A stretch of DNA of 35,360 nucleotides from Bacteroidota bacterium (GTDB lineage: Bacteria; Bacteroidota; Bacteroidia; Chitinophagales; Saprospiraceae). Under the pieces are notes generated by a model, which worked only from the letters and a program-made list of their open reading frames with translations, ran no database searches and was not told the origin of the DNA. The position numbers and the translations under genes were made by a program. The stretch spans positions 1 to 35,360 of the forward strand of contig JAAEZH010000049.1 in assembly GCA_018222965.1 (NCBI GenBank), written 5' to 3'. Positions 27,335 through 35,360 of the stretch are shown here, in pieces. Numbering within the stretch: the stretch's first letter is position 1; the number at the start of each line of letters is the position of its first letter.

Positions 27335-28045
27335 TCAGCCTTTCCCGGCGGCAATCTGATTGTATTTGGTAAAAAGGATTTGCAGCTGACCGGGTTTCCG
27401 GATGCGGATTTTATTCTCCTTCATAAATTCCTTCATGCTGCGTTTGTTATCACCAAAGATCTCCAGAAGGTTTTTCTTGCTGACGTAAAAATAGGTTGGC
27501 ATATCCTCGCCTTGCGGCAAATAATAATAGGCAGGTCGGGAATCCCACTCGTAATTATCCAGCTTCATGGTACCCGGATTGTAGTCGGTTTTTCGCTTAA
27601 AGGCTTCTCGTTGGAGCAATAAGCTAATATCTCCGGCGGTGAGCACTTCAAACCAACCTATACGGATGGTAAAATCCCGATAATATTCCCGGGGCAGGAA
27701 TATGGCATTATTCAGTACAACCAGTTCTACCTGCTGTGGGTAAATTTGCCGGATGGTATCCACACCTGCCAAATACTCCATGCGGTCGAGTTTAATATTG
27801 TAGCGAGCCTGCACCTCGATTACCGTCGTATCATTTATATAAACCTTGGCTGGCTCAAATTTTTCATTGAGCAGCATGGCCCGATCATCCTGCACCTGCC
27901 CGGAGGATCGGGTAAGATATACCGGCGTACCGGGTGCGGCAGAAGAAGCACCGCCCAGGAAATGTCTAAGGGGCAGGTCATTCTGAGCAACCATTCCCGA
28001 AAGGGGAAAAATTATAATGGCAAAAAGAGAAAGGTATTTTTTCAT
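27335..28045 (-). CDS. Exported protein of unnamed Bacteroidota family
   Basis: A 236-residue protein starting at the ATG at 28045 (MKKYLSLFAIIIFPLSGMVAQ, a signal peptide); the longer frame to 28066 adds seven unlikely residues. I recognise the overall pattern but no named function. A middle segment IRIGWFEVLTAGDISLLLQR is followed by KTDYNPG, an AYYYLPQGEDMPTYFYVSKK segment and a C-terminal basic helix NKRSMKEFMKENKIRIRK that ends with a YN motif. This layout is widespread in secreted or periplasmic proteins of Bacteroidota. A terminator (28130-28162) separates it from the SusC/SusD genes upstream, so it is probably expressed separately. Function unknown. Confidence 0.8.
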   Translation of the reverse strand: MKKYLSLFAIIIFPLSGMVAQNDLPLRHFLGGASSAAPGTPVYLTRSSGQVQDDRAMLLNEKFEPAKVYINDTTVIEVQARYNIKLDRMEYLAGVDTIRQIYPQQVELVVLNNAIFLPREYYRDFTIRIGWFEVLTAGDISLLLQREAFKRKTDYNPGTMKLDNYEWDSRPAYYYLPQGEDMPTYFYVSKKNLLEIFGDNKRSMKEFMKENKIRIRKPGQLQILFTKYNQIAAGKG

Positions 28046-28129
28046 ACAAAGAAATTCTGTGTCCAAAAGGTAAGAAAAATCGGTAATGATTGCTACCTGA
28101 GTAATTAAATTCGATCCCTCCCGACAAAC

Positions 28130-28162
28130 AAAAAGGGCTGCCCGTCTGTCGACGAGCAGCCC
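28130..28162 (-). terminator. Terminator after the SusC/SusD operon
   Basis: On the minus strand GGGCTGCTCGTC and GACGGGCAGCCC form a 12-bp stem with one G-T pair and a GACA loop, followed by five T residues. It starts about 28 bases after the SusD-like stop codon. Confidence 0.9.
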
Positions 28163-28190
28163 TCCTGATTTTGGTTGTTAAACCGGGTTC

Positions 28191-29576
28191 TTATTGATCC
28201 CAGAATACATTGTCATTAAACAGGTTTGGTGCCCCTGGATAGTTGTCGGCATTGTAGAGACGCTCACCACTTGGGTAAGGGTAACGTACAGCGATATTAT
28301 TCTGTCCGGCAGCAGGCTGCAGGTCAGGAATACCTTTCCGACGCCAGTCGTTGTATGGCTCCTGCATGGTGTAGAGCGCAATATACTTGTGGGTAAGAAT
28401 CTTCTCCAGGGTAATGGAGTTTTCATCTTCGCTGGCCTGGTCAGCCAGATAAGCCGCATCGTCCAGTCCGAAAGAGGCCAAAGAAGCAGCAATTGCTTCA
28501 TTGTGCGCTGCAGCAGCACGAGCAGGATCCGTACCCAGTGCGGCTTCTGCTTCAAGGAACTTAGCTTCCGCATAAGTTACGAGAGGAACCGGACTGTTAA
28601 CTGAGCCATATGCCGTACCGAAACGAGACATGGTTGGTCCGTTATCCGGAACACCGGCAGCCATACCCATGAAGTTACCGTCTTCATTAGTAGTAGCAAA
28701 TACAGCACGACGCGGGTCATTGATAGCGTTCATCAGGTCGATAAAGAATCCACCCATAACAACGTCACCACGCTGTGTCTCAAACTGATACCAGGGGTTT
28801 GCAGCCGTTTGGCTCAACCCAAAAGGTACAACAGCGTCGCCGTCATTTGCAGCGATAGCACCTGCATCGATTGCATCCAGAGCATTGCTGTAAGCATCGC
28901 CATCAATCTCAGAGAGACGGATGTAGTAACGTGCTTTCAAAGTATTAGCAGCAGCAACCCACTTAGCCATGTCACCACCGAAGACGAGATCGCCTCCGTT
29001 GGAAGCAGGAGAGAGTGTACTGGTAGCAGCACTACAATCTGCAATACCTTCGTCAAGCAGCGTCTGAATAGTCCCATATAGACCTGATGCATCATCGTAG
29101 CTGGCTTTCAAACCATCGTTGTTGTCATCAGAATTGAGAGCAGCAGAGTAAGGAACATCGCCATTAACGTCAACAAGTGTCGCAAGCGTCATGGCAGTCA
29201 TGATTTTTGCGATACCACCATAATGAGGCGATTTTTCCTCACTGGCTTTAGACGTTACCAGGCTAAGATCCTTCAGCGTAACTGCATAAAGGTTATTCCA
29301 GGCATTGTTTACATCTGCTTCCTGCAGTTGGTAAACATCGTATGCCGTGTGTTGACGCTCAGCGCCACCGTGATGTTGACTCCAGATCGAAGTATAGCGA
29401 CCATAATCTCCACCCAGCACATAGCCATACATAGCTGTAGCTGAAGGCAACAACAATTCAAGTGTTGCATCCTCTGGGTTATTCGGGTCGATATTCAACT
29501 CCGGATCAATGAAGTTGCAGCTTCCCAACGTAGCGATTAAAGCTACCGCGGCAAACCTATATAAAAGCTTCTTCAT
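28191..29576 (-). CDS. SusD/RagB-family outer-membrane lipoprotein
   Basis: SusD proteins are surface lipoproteins that cap a SusC transporter and bind glycans or peptides. From the ATG at 29576 the protein is 461 residues. Its lipobox is ATLGSC with the lipidated Cys at position 20 (MKKLLYRFAAVALIATLGSC). In-frame starts at 29588 and 29603 are possible and change only the signal-peptide start. The mature part begins NFIDPELNIDPNNPEDAT and contains LLLPSATAMYGYVLGGDYGRY, which I associate with the SusD-like subgroup lacking the starch-type layout; helical TPR-like repeats follow. Its stop is followed by a terminator, so the operon is SusC then SusD only. The substrate cannot be inferred, because no hydrolase or peptidase gene is adjacent. 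Confidence 0.95.
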   Translation of the reverse strand: MKKLLYRFAAVALIATLGSCNFIDPELNIDPNNPEDATLELLLPSATAMYGYVLGGDYGRYTSIWSQHHGGAERQHTAYDVYQLQEADVNNAWNNLYAVTLKDLSLVTSKASEEKSPHYGGIAKIMTAMTLATLVDVNGDVPYSAALNSDDNNDGLKASYDDASGLYGTIQTLLDEGIADCSAATSTLSPASNGGDLVFGGDMAKWVAAANTLKARYYIRLSEIDGDAYSNALDAIDAGAIAANDGDAVVPFGLSQTAANPWYQFETQRGDVVMGGFFIDLMNAINDPRRAVFATTNEDGNFMGMAAGVPDNGPTMSRFGTAYGSVNSPVPLVTYAEAKFLEAEAALGTDPARAAAAHNEAIAASLASFGLDDAAYLADQASEDENSITLEKILTHKYIALYTMQEPYNDWRRKGIPDLQPAAGQNNIAVRYPYPSGERLYNADNYPGAPNLFNDNVFWDQ

Positions 29577-29629
29577 TAGAATATTCATTTTTGATTTAGA
29601 CAATGATAATTATTACAACAAGTGTTTCC

Positions 29630-32600
29630 TTAGAAACGAACAGACAAACCGATGGTATAGCTCTTCGTGTTTGGCATATTGAAATAGTCCAAACCTTGAG
29701 CATTAGACGCACCGTAGAGGTTCGTTTCAGGGTCAACACCTGAATAATCTGTACTCAGCCACAGGTTACGAGCACTTACAGACAGAGACAGCGCAGAAAG
29801 CGGCGTTCCGTCGAGCATTGTTTGTGGCAGAGCATAGCTGAGAGACACGTCACGCAGACGTACCCAGCTTGCATCTTCGATGAAGTCTCCGGTGTTGTTT
29901 CCGAAGAATCCATTTGCATTACCAAATGCCAGCCAGTTTTCGTCAACAAGCACTTCTTGAGCGTTGTCGCCGGAAGTAACGGCTACGTCTGGAGTAGATG
30001 GATCATTGTCGTGATCTTCTGTAATGATGTTTCCTTCGCCGTCGTAGGTAGCCAATGTACCTTCGAATACCTGCATCGTGTTACGCAGTTCTGCTGTTTC
30101 CTGGTGTGTACCCCAGAAGTACAGAGCAGAACGAGTACCGTTCCAAACAGAACCACCCTGCTTAATATCAAGCAATGCAGAGAGAGAAACACCTTTGAAA
30201 TTAAAGCTGTTGCGGATACCCATTGTCCAATCTGGCAGTGCAGAATCAAAAGCACGCTCATTCAGGTCAATTACAGGGAATCCGTCAGGACCGATAACGG
30301 TGTTACCGTTAGCATCTTCGTAGAAACCGAAACCGAAGATCGTACCGTAAGGCACACCAACTACCGCACGGGTAGAGGAACCTACGAAACCACCAAGGAA
30401 TACGTTTTCAACACCTTCTGCCAGTTCCACAACTTCGTTGCGGTTACGAGCAAAGTTTACGCCGATGTTCCACTCAAAGTCCGTCGTACGAACCGGAGAA
30501 ACGTCCAACAGTACCTCGAAACCTTTGTTGCTCATCACACCAGAGTTGGCAATGATAGAGGTAAATCCGGAAGAACCGGCAACAGGTACAGCAAGGATAA
30601 TGTCTTCAGAAGTCGCATCGTAGTAAGTCAGGTCAAGTCCAACGCGGTTTTGGAAGAATCGCATATCGAGACCAACCTCCCAGGAGGTTTGTACTTCCGG
30701 ACGAAGATCCGGTGCACCACGCTGGTTGCTAAAGGTAAATACAGCACCATGCGCATCGTTCGGGAAGAAAAGACCATTGGTCCAACCGTCAGCGAGGTTA
30801 GGTGATGTAAAGTATGTTTGAGTAGAGTAAGCAAACGGGCTACCGAGACCTACTTTACCATAGGAAGCACGTAGCTTACCAAAGGAAAGAATGTCGTCAG
30901 ACTCAAGCAGCTCAGACCATACCCAGCTACCACTTACAGAATAGTAAGAGAAAGTGTTGTTATTCTCAGGAAGAGACAGGTCAGATTCCACACGGTAAGT
31001 ACCGGTGAGGTAGAAATTGTCCCAAAATCCGAGTTCCAACATGGTGTAAACACCCTGGTTACGGAATAGTGTATTGTTTGCAGCAGTGGTTACAGACTGA
31101 ACGTTAGACAGGTCGTAGAAACCCGGGATAACGAGTCCGTCACCTTGTGTGTACAGATTGTCCGTACGACGCTGGCGAATGTTGTGACCGATTGTGAAAG
31201 TCGCATCAATATTTTCGCTCAGATCGCGGTTGAAAGTCAGGAGGAGGTCGGAATTAAGAATGCCAACCTGGAACTGATCTTCGAATACCTGACCACTAGG
31301 CAGTGCACGAGAACCAATAGCAAAGTATTGCTTCCGCAGATCTGTGTAGTAGTCAAAACCCGGACGCCAGCTCAGATTCACCCAAGGAGCGATATCCCAG
31401 CTAAAGTTCAGGTTGGTGATAATACGGTTAACCTCGTCATTCAACGGGTTGTTGTTTACCGTCCAGTATGGGTTGTCATACCCACCACCACCACGGTAGT
31501 TCCGTTGTCTTCCGTCTTCGAGTGTGTAAGCACCCGGAGAGTTAACAGGATCGTCGAAACCACCTGTGTTGTCGAAAGAAGGAGCTGTACGCAGCAGACC
31601 AAGCATCACACCTGAAGTGTTAGATCCCTGCTCGATACGTGTACCACCTGAGTTGATGTACTGGAATCCAACACCAAAGTTGATATTGTCGCCCAACTTG
31701 GTGTCAGCATTGAAACCAAGGTTCAAACGACTCCAGTCGTTGTTAGGTACGATACCCTGATCATTCAGGAAACCGGCAGAGAAACGCAGAGAGCTGGTTT
31801 CATTAGCTGCAGAGATACCAAAGTTGTAACTCTGAGCCAGACCACGGCGGTAGAAGTCGTACTGATCAAATGGCGTAACCGGTGTACCGGTTGCATTTGG
31901 ATCGTTTTGACTTACAATTGAACCACGTGGATCCCATAGGTAATCGCCCGCATCATTAGCATAGCTAAGGGTGTCGAAAGAAGGACCATAAGAATAACCA
32001 CTACCCGTTTCAGGACCGGCATACGCGCCGAAAAGACCCTGAGCGTATTCATTTTGCAGTTCAGGAAGCTTGTTGGCTTCACTGATGGTGAAATTGGTAG
32101 AGAAATCAACAGAAACCCGTTGACCTTTCTTCGCACGCTTTGTAGTGATGATGATTGCACCGTTACCAGCCAAAGAACCATAAAGAGCCGTTGCAGCAGC
32201 ACCTTTCAGTACAGATACAGACTCAATTTCGTTTTGGTTGATGTCAATCGCACGGTTGGAGTAAGCTACAGAAGCAACCGCACCACCTCCACCTGAGCGG
32301 AGTTGCTGGTTGTCTACGATTACACCATCAATTACGATTACAGGTTGGTTGTCACCGTTGATCGTAGCAGCACCCCGAATCAGGAAGAAGGCAGAAGCAC
32401 CTGCAGTACCTGTGGAGGATGTTACGTTCAGACCGGCAACTTTACCGGCGAGAGCAGAAACGAGGTTATTTTCGTTTGCTTTGAGGATTTCGTCATTACT
32501 GACTGCTTCCACAGCATAACCTACTGATTTCTCACTCCGCTCGATACCAAGTGCTGTTACTACCGCGGTTTCGAGGGTGACCCCTTCTTCCATGGTAATA

Positions 32601-32869
32601 TCGAGGGTATTTGAAGCACCAAGTTGTACTTCCTGGGTGGTGAAACCGGTGTAGCTGATCACAAGTGTGTTGCTACCATCCGGAACAGTAACCCGGTAAG
32701 ATCCGTCAATGTCAGTAACCGTACCGGTGGTAGTTCCTTTCACCAGGACACTAGCACCAATCAGCGGTTCTCCGGATGCATCCGAAACCGTCCCACTGAC
32801 TGTCCGTTGCGCCAGCATCGAGCCGATGCCGAATAGCACCAGCGCTAAAACTAGTGAGAGTTTTTTCAT
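29630..32869 (-). CDS. SusC/RagA-family TonB-linked outer-membrane transporter
   Basis: A 1079-residue outer-membrane transporter that works with the SusD-like partner encoded directly downstream. The start at 32869 gives the signal peptide MKKLSLVLALVLFGIGSMLAQ; upstream in-frame codons to 32947 are not plausible. After cleavage come a carboxypeptidase-regulatory-like domain (about 22-105, SGTVSDASGEPLIGASV), a linker with VVTALGIER, a plug domain with VIVIDGVIVDN and SVLKGAAATALYGSLAGNG, and a long 22-strand barrel ending SVRF. The ALGIER motif is the usual SusC TonB-box region. It is preceded by a TAAATTTG promoter element, 46 bases away, and diverges from a two-component operon 528 bases away. 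Confidence 0.97.
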   Translation of the reverse strand: MKKLSLVLALVLFGIGSMLAQRTVSGTVSDASGEPLIGASVLVKGTTTGTVTDIDGSYRVTVPDGSNTLVISYTGFTTQEVQLGASNTLDITMEEGVTLETAVVTALGIERSEKSVGYAVEAVSNDEILKANENNLVSALAGKVAGLNVTSSTGTAGASAFFLIRGAATINGDNQPVIVIDGVIVDNQQLRSGGGGAVASVAYSNRAIDINQNEIESVSVLKGAAATALYGSLAGNGAIIITTKRAKKGQRVSVDFSTNFTISEANKLPELQNEYAQGLFGAYAGPETGSGYSYGPSFDTLSYANDAGDYLWDPRGSIVSQNDPNATGTPVTPFDQYDFYRRGLAQSYNFGISAANETSSLRFSAGFLNDQGIVPNNDWSRLNLGFNADTKLGDNINFGVGFQYINSGGTRIEQGSNTSGVMLGLLRTAPSFDNTGGFDDPVNSPGAYTLEDGRQRNYRGGGGYDNPYWTVNNNPLNDEVNRIITNLNFSWDIAPWVNLSWRPGFDYYTDLRKQYFAIGSRALPSGQVFEDQFQVGILNSDLLLTFNRDLSENIDATFTIGHNIRQRRTDNLYTQGDGLVIPGFYDLSNVQSVTTAANNTLFRNQGVYTMLELGFWDNFYLTGTYRVESDLSLPENNNTFSYYSVSGSWVWSELLESDDILSFGKLRASYGKVGLGSPFAYSTQTYFTSPNLADGWTNGLFFPNDAHGAVFTFSNQRGAPDLRPEVQTSWEVGLDMRFFQNRVGLDLTYYDATSEDIILAVPVAGSSGFTSIIANSGVMSNKGFEVLLDVSPVRTTDFEWNIGVNFARNRNEVVELAEGVENVFLGGFVGSSTRAVVGVPYGTIFGFGFYEDANGNTVIGPDGFPVIDLNERAFDSALPDWTMGIRNSFNFKGVSLSALLDIKQGGSVWNGTRSALYFWGTHQETAELRNTMQVFEGTLATYDGEGNIITEDHDNDPSTPDVAVTSGDNAQEVLVDENWLAFGNANGFFGNNTGDFIEDASWVRLRDVSLSYALPQTMLDGTPLSALSLSVSARNLWLSTDYSGVDPETNLYGASNAQGLDYFNMPNTKSYTIGLSVRF

Positions 32870-32914
32870 ACTAATTCGAGTTTTATTAGAAAATGATACA
32901 ATTTCCAAGCAAGG

Positions 32915-32922
32915 CAAATTTA
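32915..32922 (-). promoter_or_regulatory. -7 promoter element (TAAATTTG) for the SusC/SusD operon
   Basis: TAAATTTG on the minus strand matches TAnnTTTG exactly and predicts a leader of about 40 bases before SusC. No -33 TTG is seen at the usual distance. The 32870-33397 gap otherwise holds A/T-rich sequence, the opposite-facing promoter near 33356, and no gene that I can support. Confidence 0.5.
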
Positions 32923-33355
32923 GAAATATTCGGGATAAAGTTAACACGGAGTTAACATTCCCCGAAAACTTCCCGGATCCCTCCGTTCAGTTTGCCTTTG
33001 TTTACTTTGGTTTGGCGGGGTAAAAAATTGTCAAACTTTTCTTCCCGAAAGCAAAGCGAGTTCAACACGAACCTACAAAATTGCTTTCGATTTTCAGCAA
33101 AAATGTGCCAAACAACAGACCTTTATTTGGACAAAAAGTCAGTCTGCATGCAGTACTTTGGACACATTAGGGAATAAGCTAACAATTGTTCGTTTTTTCC
33201 TAACAGGTAAAAAACGTTCGCAATCCGGAATACGCTGTTTGCCTCCGAAAGTTTTTTTTCTAACGTTATATTCCGAAAAGTAATCTGAATGTAATTTTCA
33301 CCCGGATTCTAATTTCCATGGCCCATCATTCTAGCTCTCAGAACACGGAATCCAC

Positions 33356-33363
33356 TACTTTTG
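33356..33363 (+). promoter_or_regulatory. -7 promoter element (TACTTTTG) for the two-component operon
   Basis: TACTTTTG matches TAnnTTTG and lies 34 bases before the histidine kinase start codon. No convincing -33 TTG is present. Confidence 0.45.
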
Positions 33364-33397
33364 TAATCCTCATCATGAAGATGAATTAAACACGGAC

Positions 33398-34396
33398 ATG
33401 AAAAAATACCGCAGATTAAGGCTCTTCTCCTATCTGGTTATCGTCTATATGATGATGGCTTTTACCTGGTGGTCTGTCCTGTTATTTGCCAAAAACAGAG
33501 ATGCATTCAAAGCAAAGACGGAGTTGCTCCGCATTGGAATGGCAGCCGAGAATCTCTATGAAAATGAAGAGCAGTTCCTCCAAACCGGAGCCTATATTGA
33601 CCTGGCAGCTAAATACCGGCGACAAGAACAAATGATTCTGGGTGAAGCGCTGATGTTTGTCATAACCCTTATCATTGGCGTCTGGCTCATCAACCGGGGC
33701 TACAACAAGGAAATGGCTGCGGCCCAACAAAGACGAAATTTTCTGCTTTCTATTACCCACGAACTTAAAAGCCCCATTGCCTCAATTAGACTGGTATTAG
33801 ACACATTCGGAAGGCGAAGTCTCGACCGGGAAAAAAGCGCTAAACTGGTACGAAGCGGCCTTCAGGAAGCCGATCGGCTCAATCAACTGGTAAACAACCT
33901 GCTGCTCTCAGCCCGGCTGGACACCGCCTATAATCCTTCATTTGAAATACTGGATGTCTCCAGTCTTTTTACGGTTATCATCGGGCAGTTGCGGGACAAG
34001 TTTCCGGATGAACGGATACAGGCGCATATTCCGGAAGCTCTTCCGGAGATGGAAGGGGACCGGGATGGTCTGACTTCTATCCTCATCAATCTGGTAGAGA
34101 ATGCCATCAAGTATTCCGGCAAAAAGGCGTTTGTCGGGGTAAAAGTCGAGGCCAGTGAAAAAGAGCTTCAACTGATAGTTGCCGACGAAGGAGTTGGAAT
34201 ACCCGAAGCAGAGAAAAAGCGAATTTTCACCCAGTTCTATCGCATTGGAAACGAAGATACCCGAAAAACAAAAGGCACCGGACTGGGGTTGTATATTGTA
34301 GATCAGATAGTCAAAGCACACAGGGGTAAGATCAAGATAAGCGACAATTCGCCGAAAGGCAGCATCTTTAAAATATCTTTGCCCCTCCATCAGTAA
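33398..34396 (+). CDS. Sensor histidine kinase
   Basis: A 332-residue inner-membrane kinase, probably the partner of the response regulator downstream. Two transmembrane helices (about 11-31 and 81-99) enclose a small periplasmic loop of about 50 residues, too short for a known ligand-binding domain. The HisKA domain has SITHELKSP with phospho-acceptor His121. The ATPase domain has N-box NLVENAIKYS (Asn235), DEGVGI (Asp263-Gly265) and KGTGLGLYIV (292-301). All catalytic motifs are intact, so it should be active. The start is the only ATG in a good position. The signal it senses is unknown. Confidence 0.96.
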   Translation: MKKYRRLRLFSYLVIVYMMMAFTWWSVLLFAKNRDAFKAKTELLRIGMAAENLYENEEQFLQTGAYIDLAAKYRRQEQMILGEALMFVITLIIGVWLINRGYNKEMAAAQQRRNFLLSITHELKSPIASIRLVLDTFGRRSLDREKSAKLVRSGLQEADRLNQLVNNLLLSARLDTAYNPSFEILDVSSLFTVIIGQLRDKFPDERIQAHIPEALPEMEGDRDGLTSILINLVENAIKYSGKKAFVGVKVEASEKELQLIVADEGVGIPEAEKKRIFTQFYRIGNEDTRKTKGTGLGLYIVDQIVKAHRGKIKISDNSPKGSIFKISLPLHQ

Positions 34397-34424
34397 ACCT
34401 TGTAATCCTGTAAATTCCCTGATA

Positions 34425-35114
34425 ATGCGCATCCTGCTCGTAGAAGATGAAGAAAATATTCGCGAAGTCGTTCGAATCAACCTGGAGATGGAAGACTATG
34501 AAGTTATTGCAGCTGAAGACGGCCGCAAAGCCATCAAATTCTTTAGGGAACAGCATTTTGACCTGATTATTCTGGATGTCATGCTTCCCGAACTGGACGG
34601 CTTTCAGGTTTGTGAACAAATCCGACTGTCCAACCTCGAAGTGCCCATTATTTTCCTTACGGCAAAAGATACCTCAGCCGACCGAATAGCCGGATTGCGG
34701 CGGGGAGCAGATGATTACCTGACTAAACCTTTTCATCTGGAGGAATTGCTGCTTCGCGTAAGAAACCTGCTGAAGCGCACTACAAAACCCAACGAGGAGT
34801 CACTGACTTCTTACAGCTTTGGAAACAACAAGGTAGATTTTAAAACCTATCAGGCAGAAGGGAATCCGGGTTCATTTACGCTTACCAAGAAAGAAGCCAT
34901 GCTCCTGAAGTTGCTGATCGATCGCAAAAATGAAGTTGTTTCCCGACAGCAAATCCTACAATCTGTATGGGGATATGATGTCTATCCCTCTACCAGAACC
35001 ATTGATAACTTTATCCTCTCCTTCAGAAAGTATTTTGAGGAAGATCCTAAAGTCCCGCAGCATTTTCTCTCCGTTAGAGGGGTTGGGTATAAGTTTGTGG
35101 AGGATAGAGGATAG
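34425..35114 (+). CDS. OmpR/PhoB-type response regulator
   Basis: A 229-residue transcription factor controlled by phosphorylation. The receiver domain (about 1-115) has acidic residues Glu8-Asp9, phospho-acceptor Asp51 in IILDVMLPELDGF, Thr79 in FLTAKD and Lys101 in LTKPF. A short linker (KRTTKPNEES) leads to a winged-helix DNA-binding domain with SRQQILQSVWGYD, TRTIDNFILSFRKYF and the C-terminal SVRGVGYKF hairpin. It starts 28 bases after the kinase stop codon, so it is co-transcribed with it and is probably its partner. Targets are unknown; the divergent SusC/SusD operon is a candidate on location only. A TATCTTTG at 34374 inside the kinase gene may be chance. Confidence 0.97.
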   Translation: MRILLVEDEENIREVVRINLEMEDYEVIAAEDGRKAIKFFREQHFDLIILDVMLPELDGFQVCEQIRLSNLEVPIIFLTAKDTSADRIAGLRRGADDYLTKPFHLEELLLRVRNLLKRTTKPNEESLTSYSFGNNKVDFKTYQAEGNPGSFTLTKKEAMLLKLLIDRKNEVVSRQQILQSVWGYDVYPSTRTIDNFILSFRKYFEEDPKVPQHFLSVRGVGYKFVEDRG

Positions 35115-35194
35115 ATGTACTGGCACATAAACTTCGGGGCACTTTTCATATTGATAAAAAGTTTAATCCATTACCACTATTTGTGCATGGCATT

Positions 35195-35345
35195 CTGCTC
35201 CTCCTCTCGAGGGGGAGCTGTCCGCTTTTAGCGGGCTGAGGGGGAGACCCCCCAGGTTCTGACTTAAATTTATTTGCCTCCGGCGGCTTCTTTGCCTTGA
35301 TGCAAATGAAGCAAAGATCAAGGCTGTATTTTATTTTTAACGCTG
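35195..35345. repeat. Palindromic intergenic repeat-like region
   Basis: This gene-free stretch after the response regulator has several self-complementary pieces: CTCCTCTCGAGGGGGAG (35201-35217), TCCGC-TTTTA-GCGGG (35221-35235) and GCCTTGAT (35294-35301) with ATCAAGGC (35317-35324). It has the look of a mobile or REP-like intergenic element of Bacteroidota, but this window has no second full copy to prove it. No gene is supported here; the open frame crossing it on the minus strand looks spurious. Confidence 0.5.
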
Positions 35346-35360
35346 CGCTGCAAGTCAAAA

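Noticed and set aside
34374-34381. TATCTTTG promoter match inside the end of the histidine kinase gene
   Set aside because: It encodes conserved C-terminal residues of the kinase, so a chance match is likely. The regulator is 28 bases downstream and is easily explained by co-transcription.
35146-35358. A 70-codon minus-strand frame at the right edge
   Set aside because: It reads through palindromic repeat-like DNA and its product resembles no family; it looks like a shadow of a repeat.

Overview
The window looks like a chromosomal segment from a member of the Bacteroidota, most likely a Saprospiria-type organism (class-level placement is inference). The evidence is an adjacent SusC/SusD pair, a second TonB-dependent receptor, a secreted protein ending in the CHU_C / type B type IX secretion sorting domain, several promoters of the Bacteroidota form TAnnTTTG, and little sign of Shine-Dalgarno sites. 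Most of the window is core genome. I see no phage, transposase, CRISPR array or defence island.

Layout. 1-2870: a minus-strand TonB-dependent receptor behind a TPP (THI-box) riboswitch, so probably an outer-membrane importer of thiamine or a precursor. 3100-4607: a minus-strand pair, a conserved hypothetical gene then era, whose only plausible start codon is CTG. 4700-8212: a plus-strand run with a NadR-like P-loop ATPase (probably frameshifted at its 3' end, behind a four-copy 16-bp tandem repeat), der, rfbC and rfbD. 8333-11050: a 905-residue secreted multidomain protein. 11205-11798: ribE.

11899-25822 is the classic translation/transcription cluster, all on the minus strand. In transcription order it is tRNA-Thr(TGT), tRNA-Tyr, tRNA-Gly, tRNA-Thr(GGT), tuf, tRNA-Trp, secE, nusG, rplK, rplA, rplJ, rplL, rpoB, rpoC. 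The order resembles the thrU-tyrU-glyT-thrT-tufB-secE-nusG and rplKAJL-rpoBC block of other bacteria. Behind its promoter lie hpf (ribosome hibernation) and a XerC-like tyrosine recombinase. 27335-32869 holds a secreted protein of unnamed function and a SusD/SusC pair. 33398-35114 is a divergently transcribed histidine kinase / OmpR-type response regulator operon. The right end (about 35195-35345) is palindromic, repeat-like intergenic sequence.

The observations most worth checking are the riboswitch-controlled receptor with no pnuT neighbour, the CTG start of era, the damaged NadR-like ATPase, the tandem repeat in its leader, the dispersed GTTTGAG arrays (one supplies the ribE stop codon, another forms an inverted pair between two tRNA genes), and the structured 405-bp rplL-rpoB gap. 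I found no clearly new multi-gene system; the window is mostly conserved housekeeping DNA with some unusual local features.
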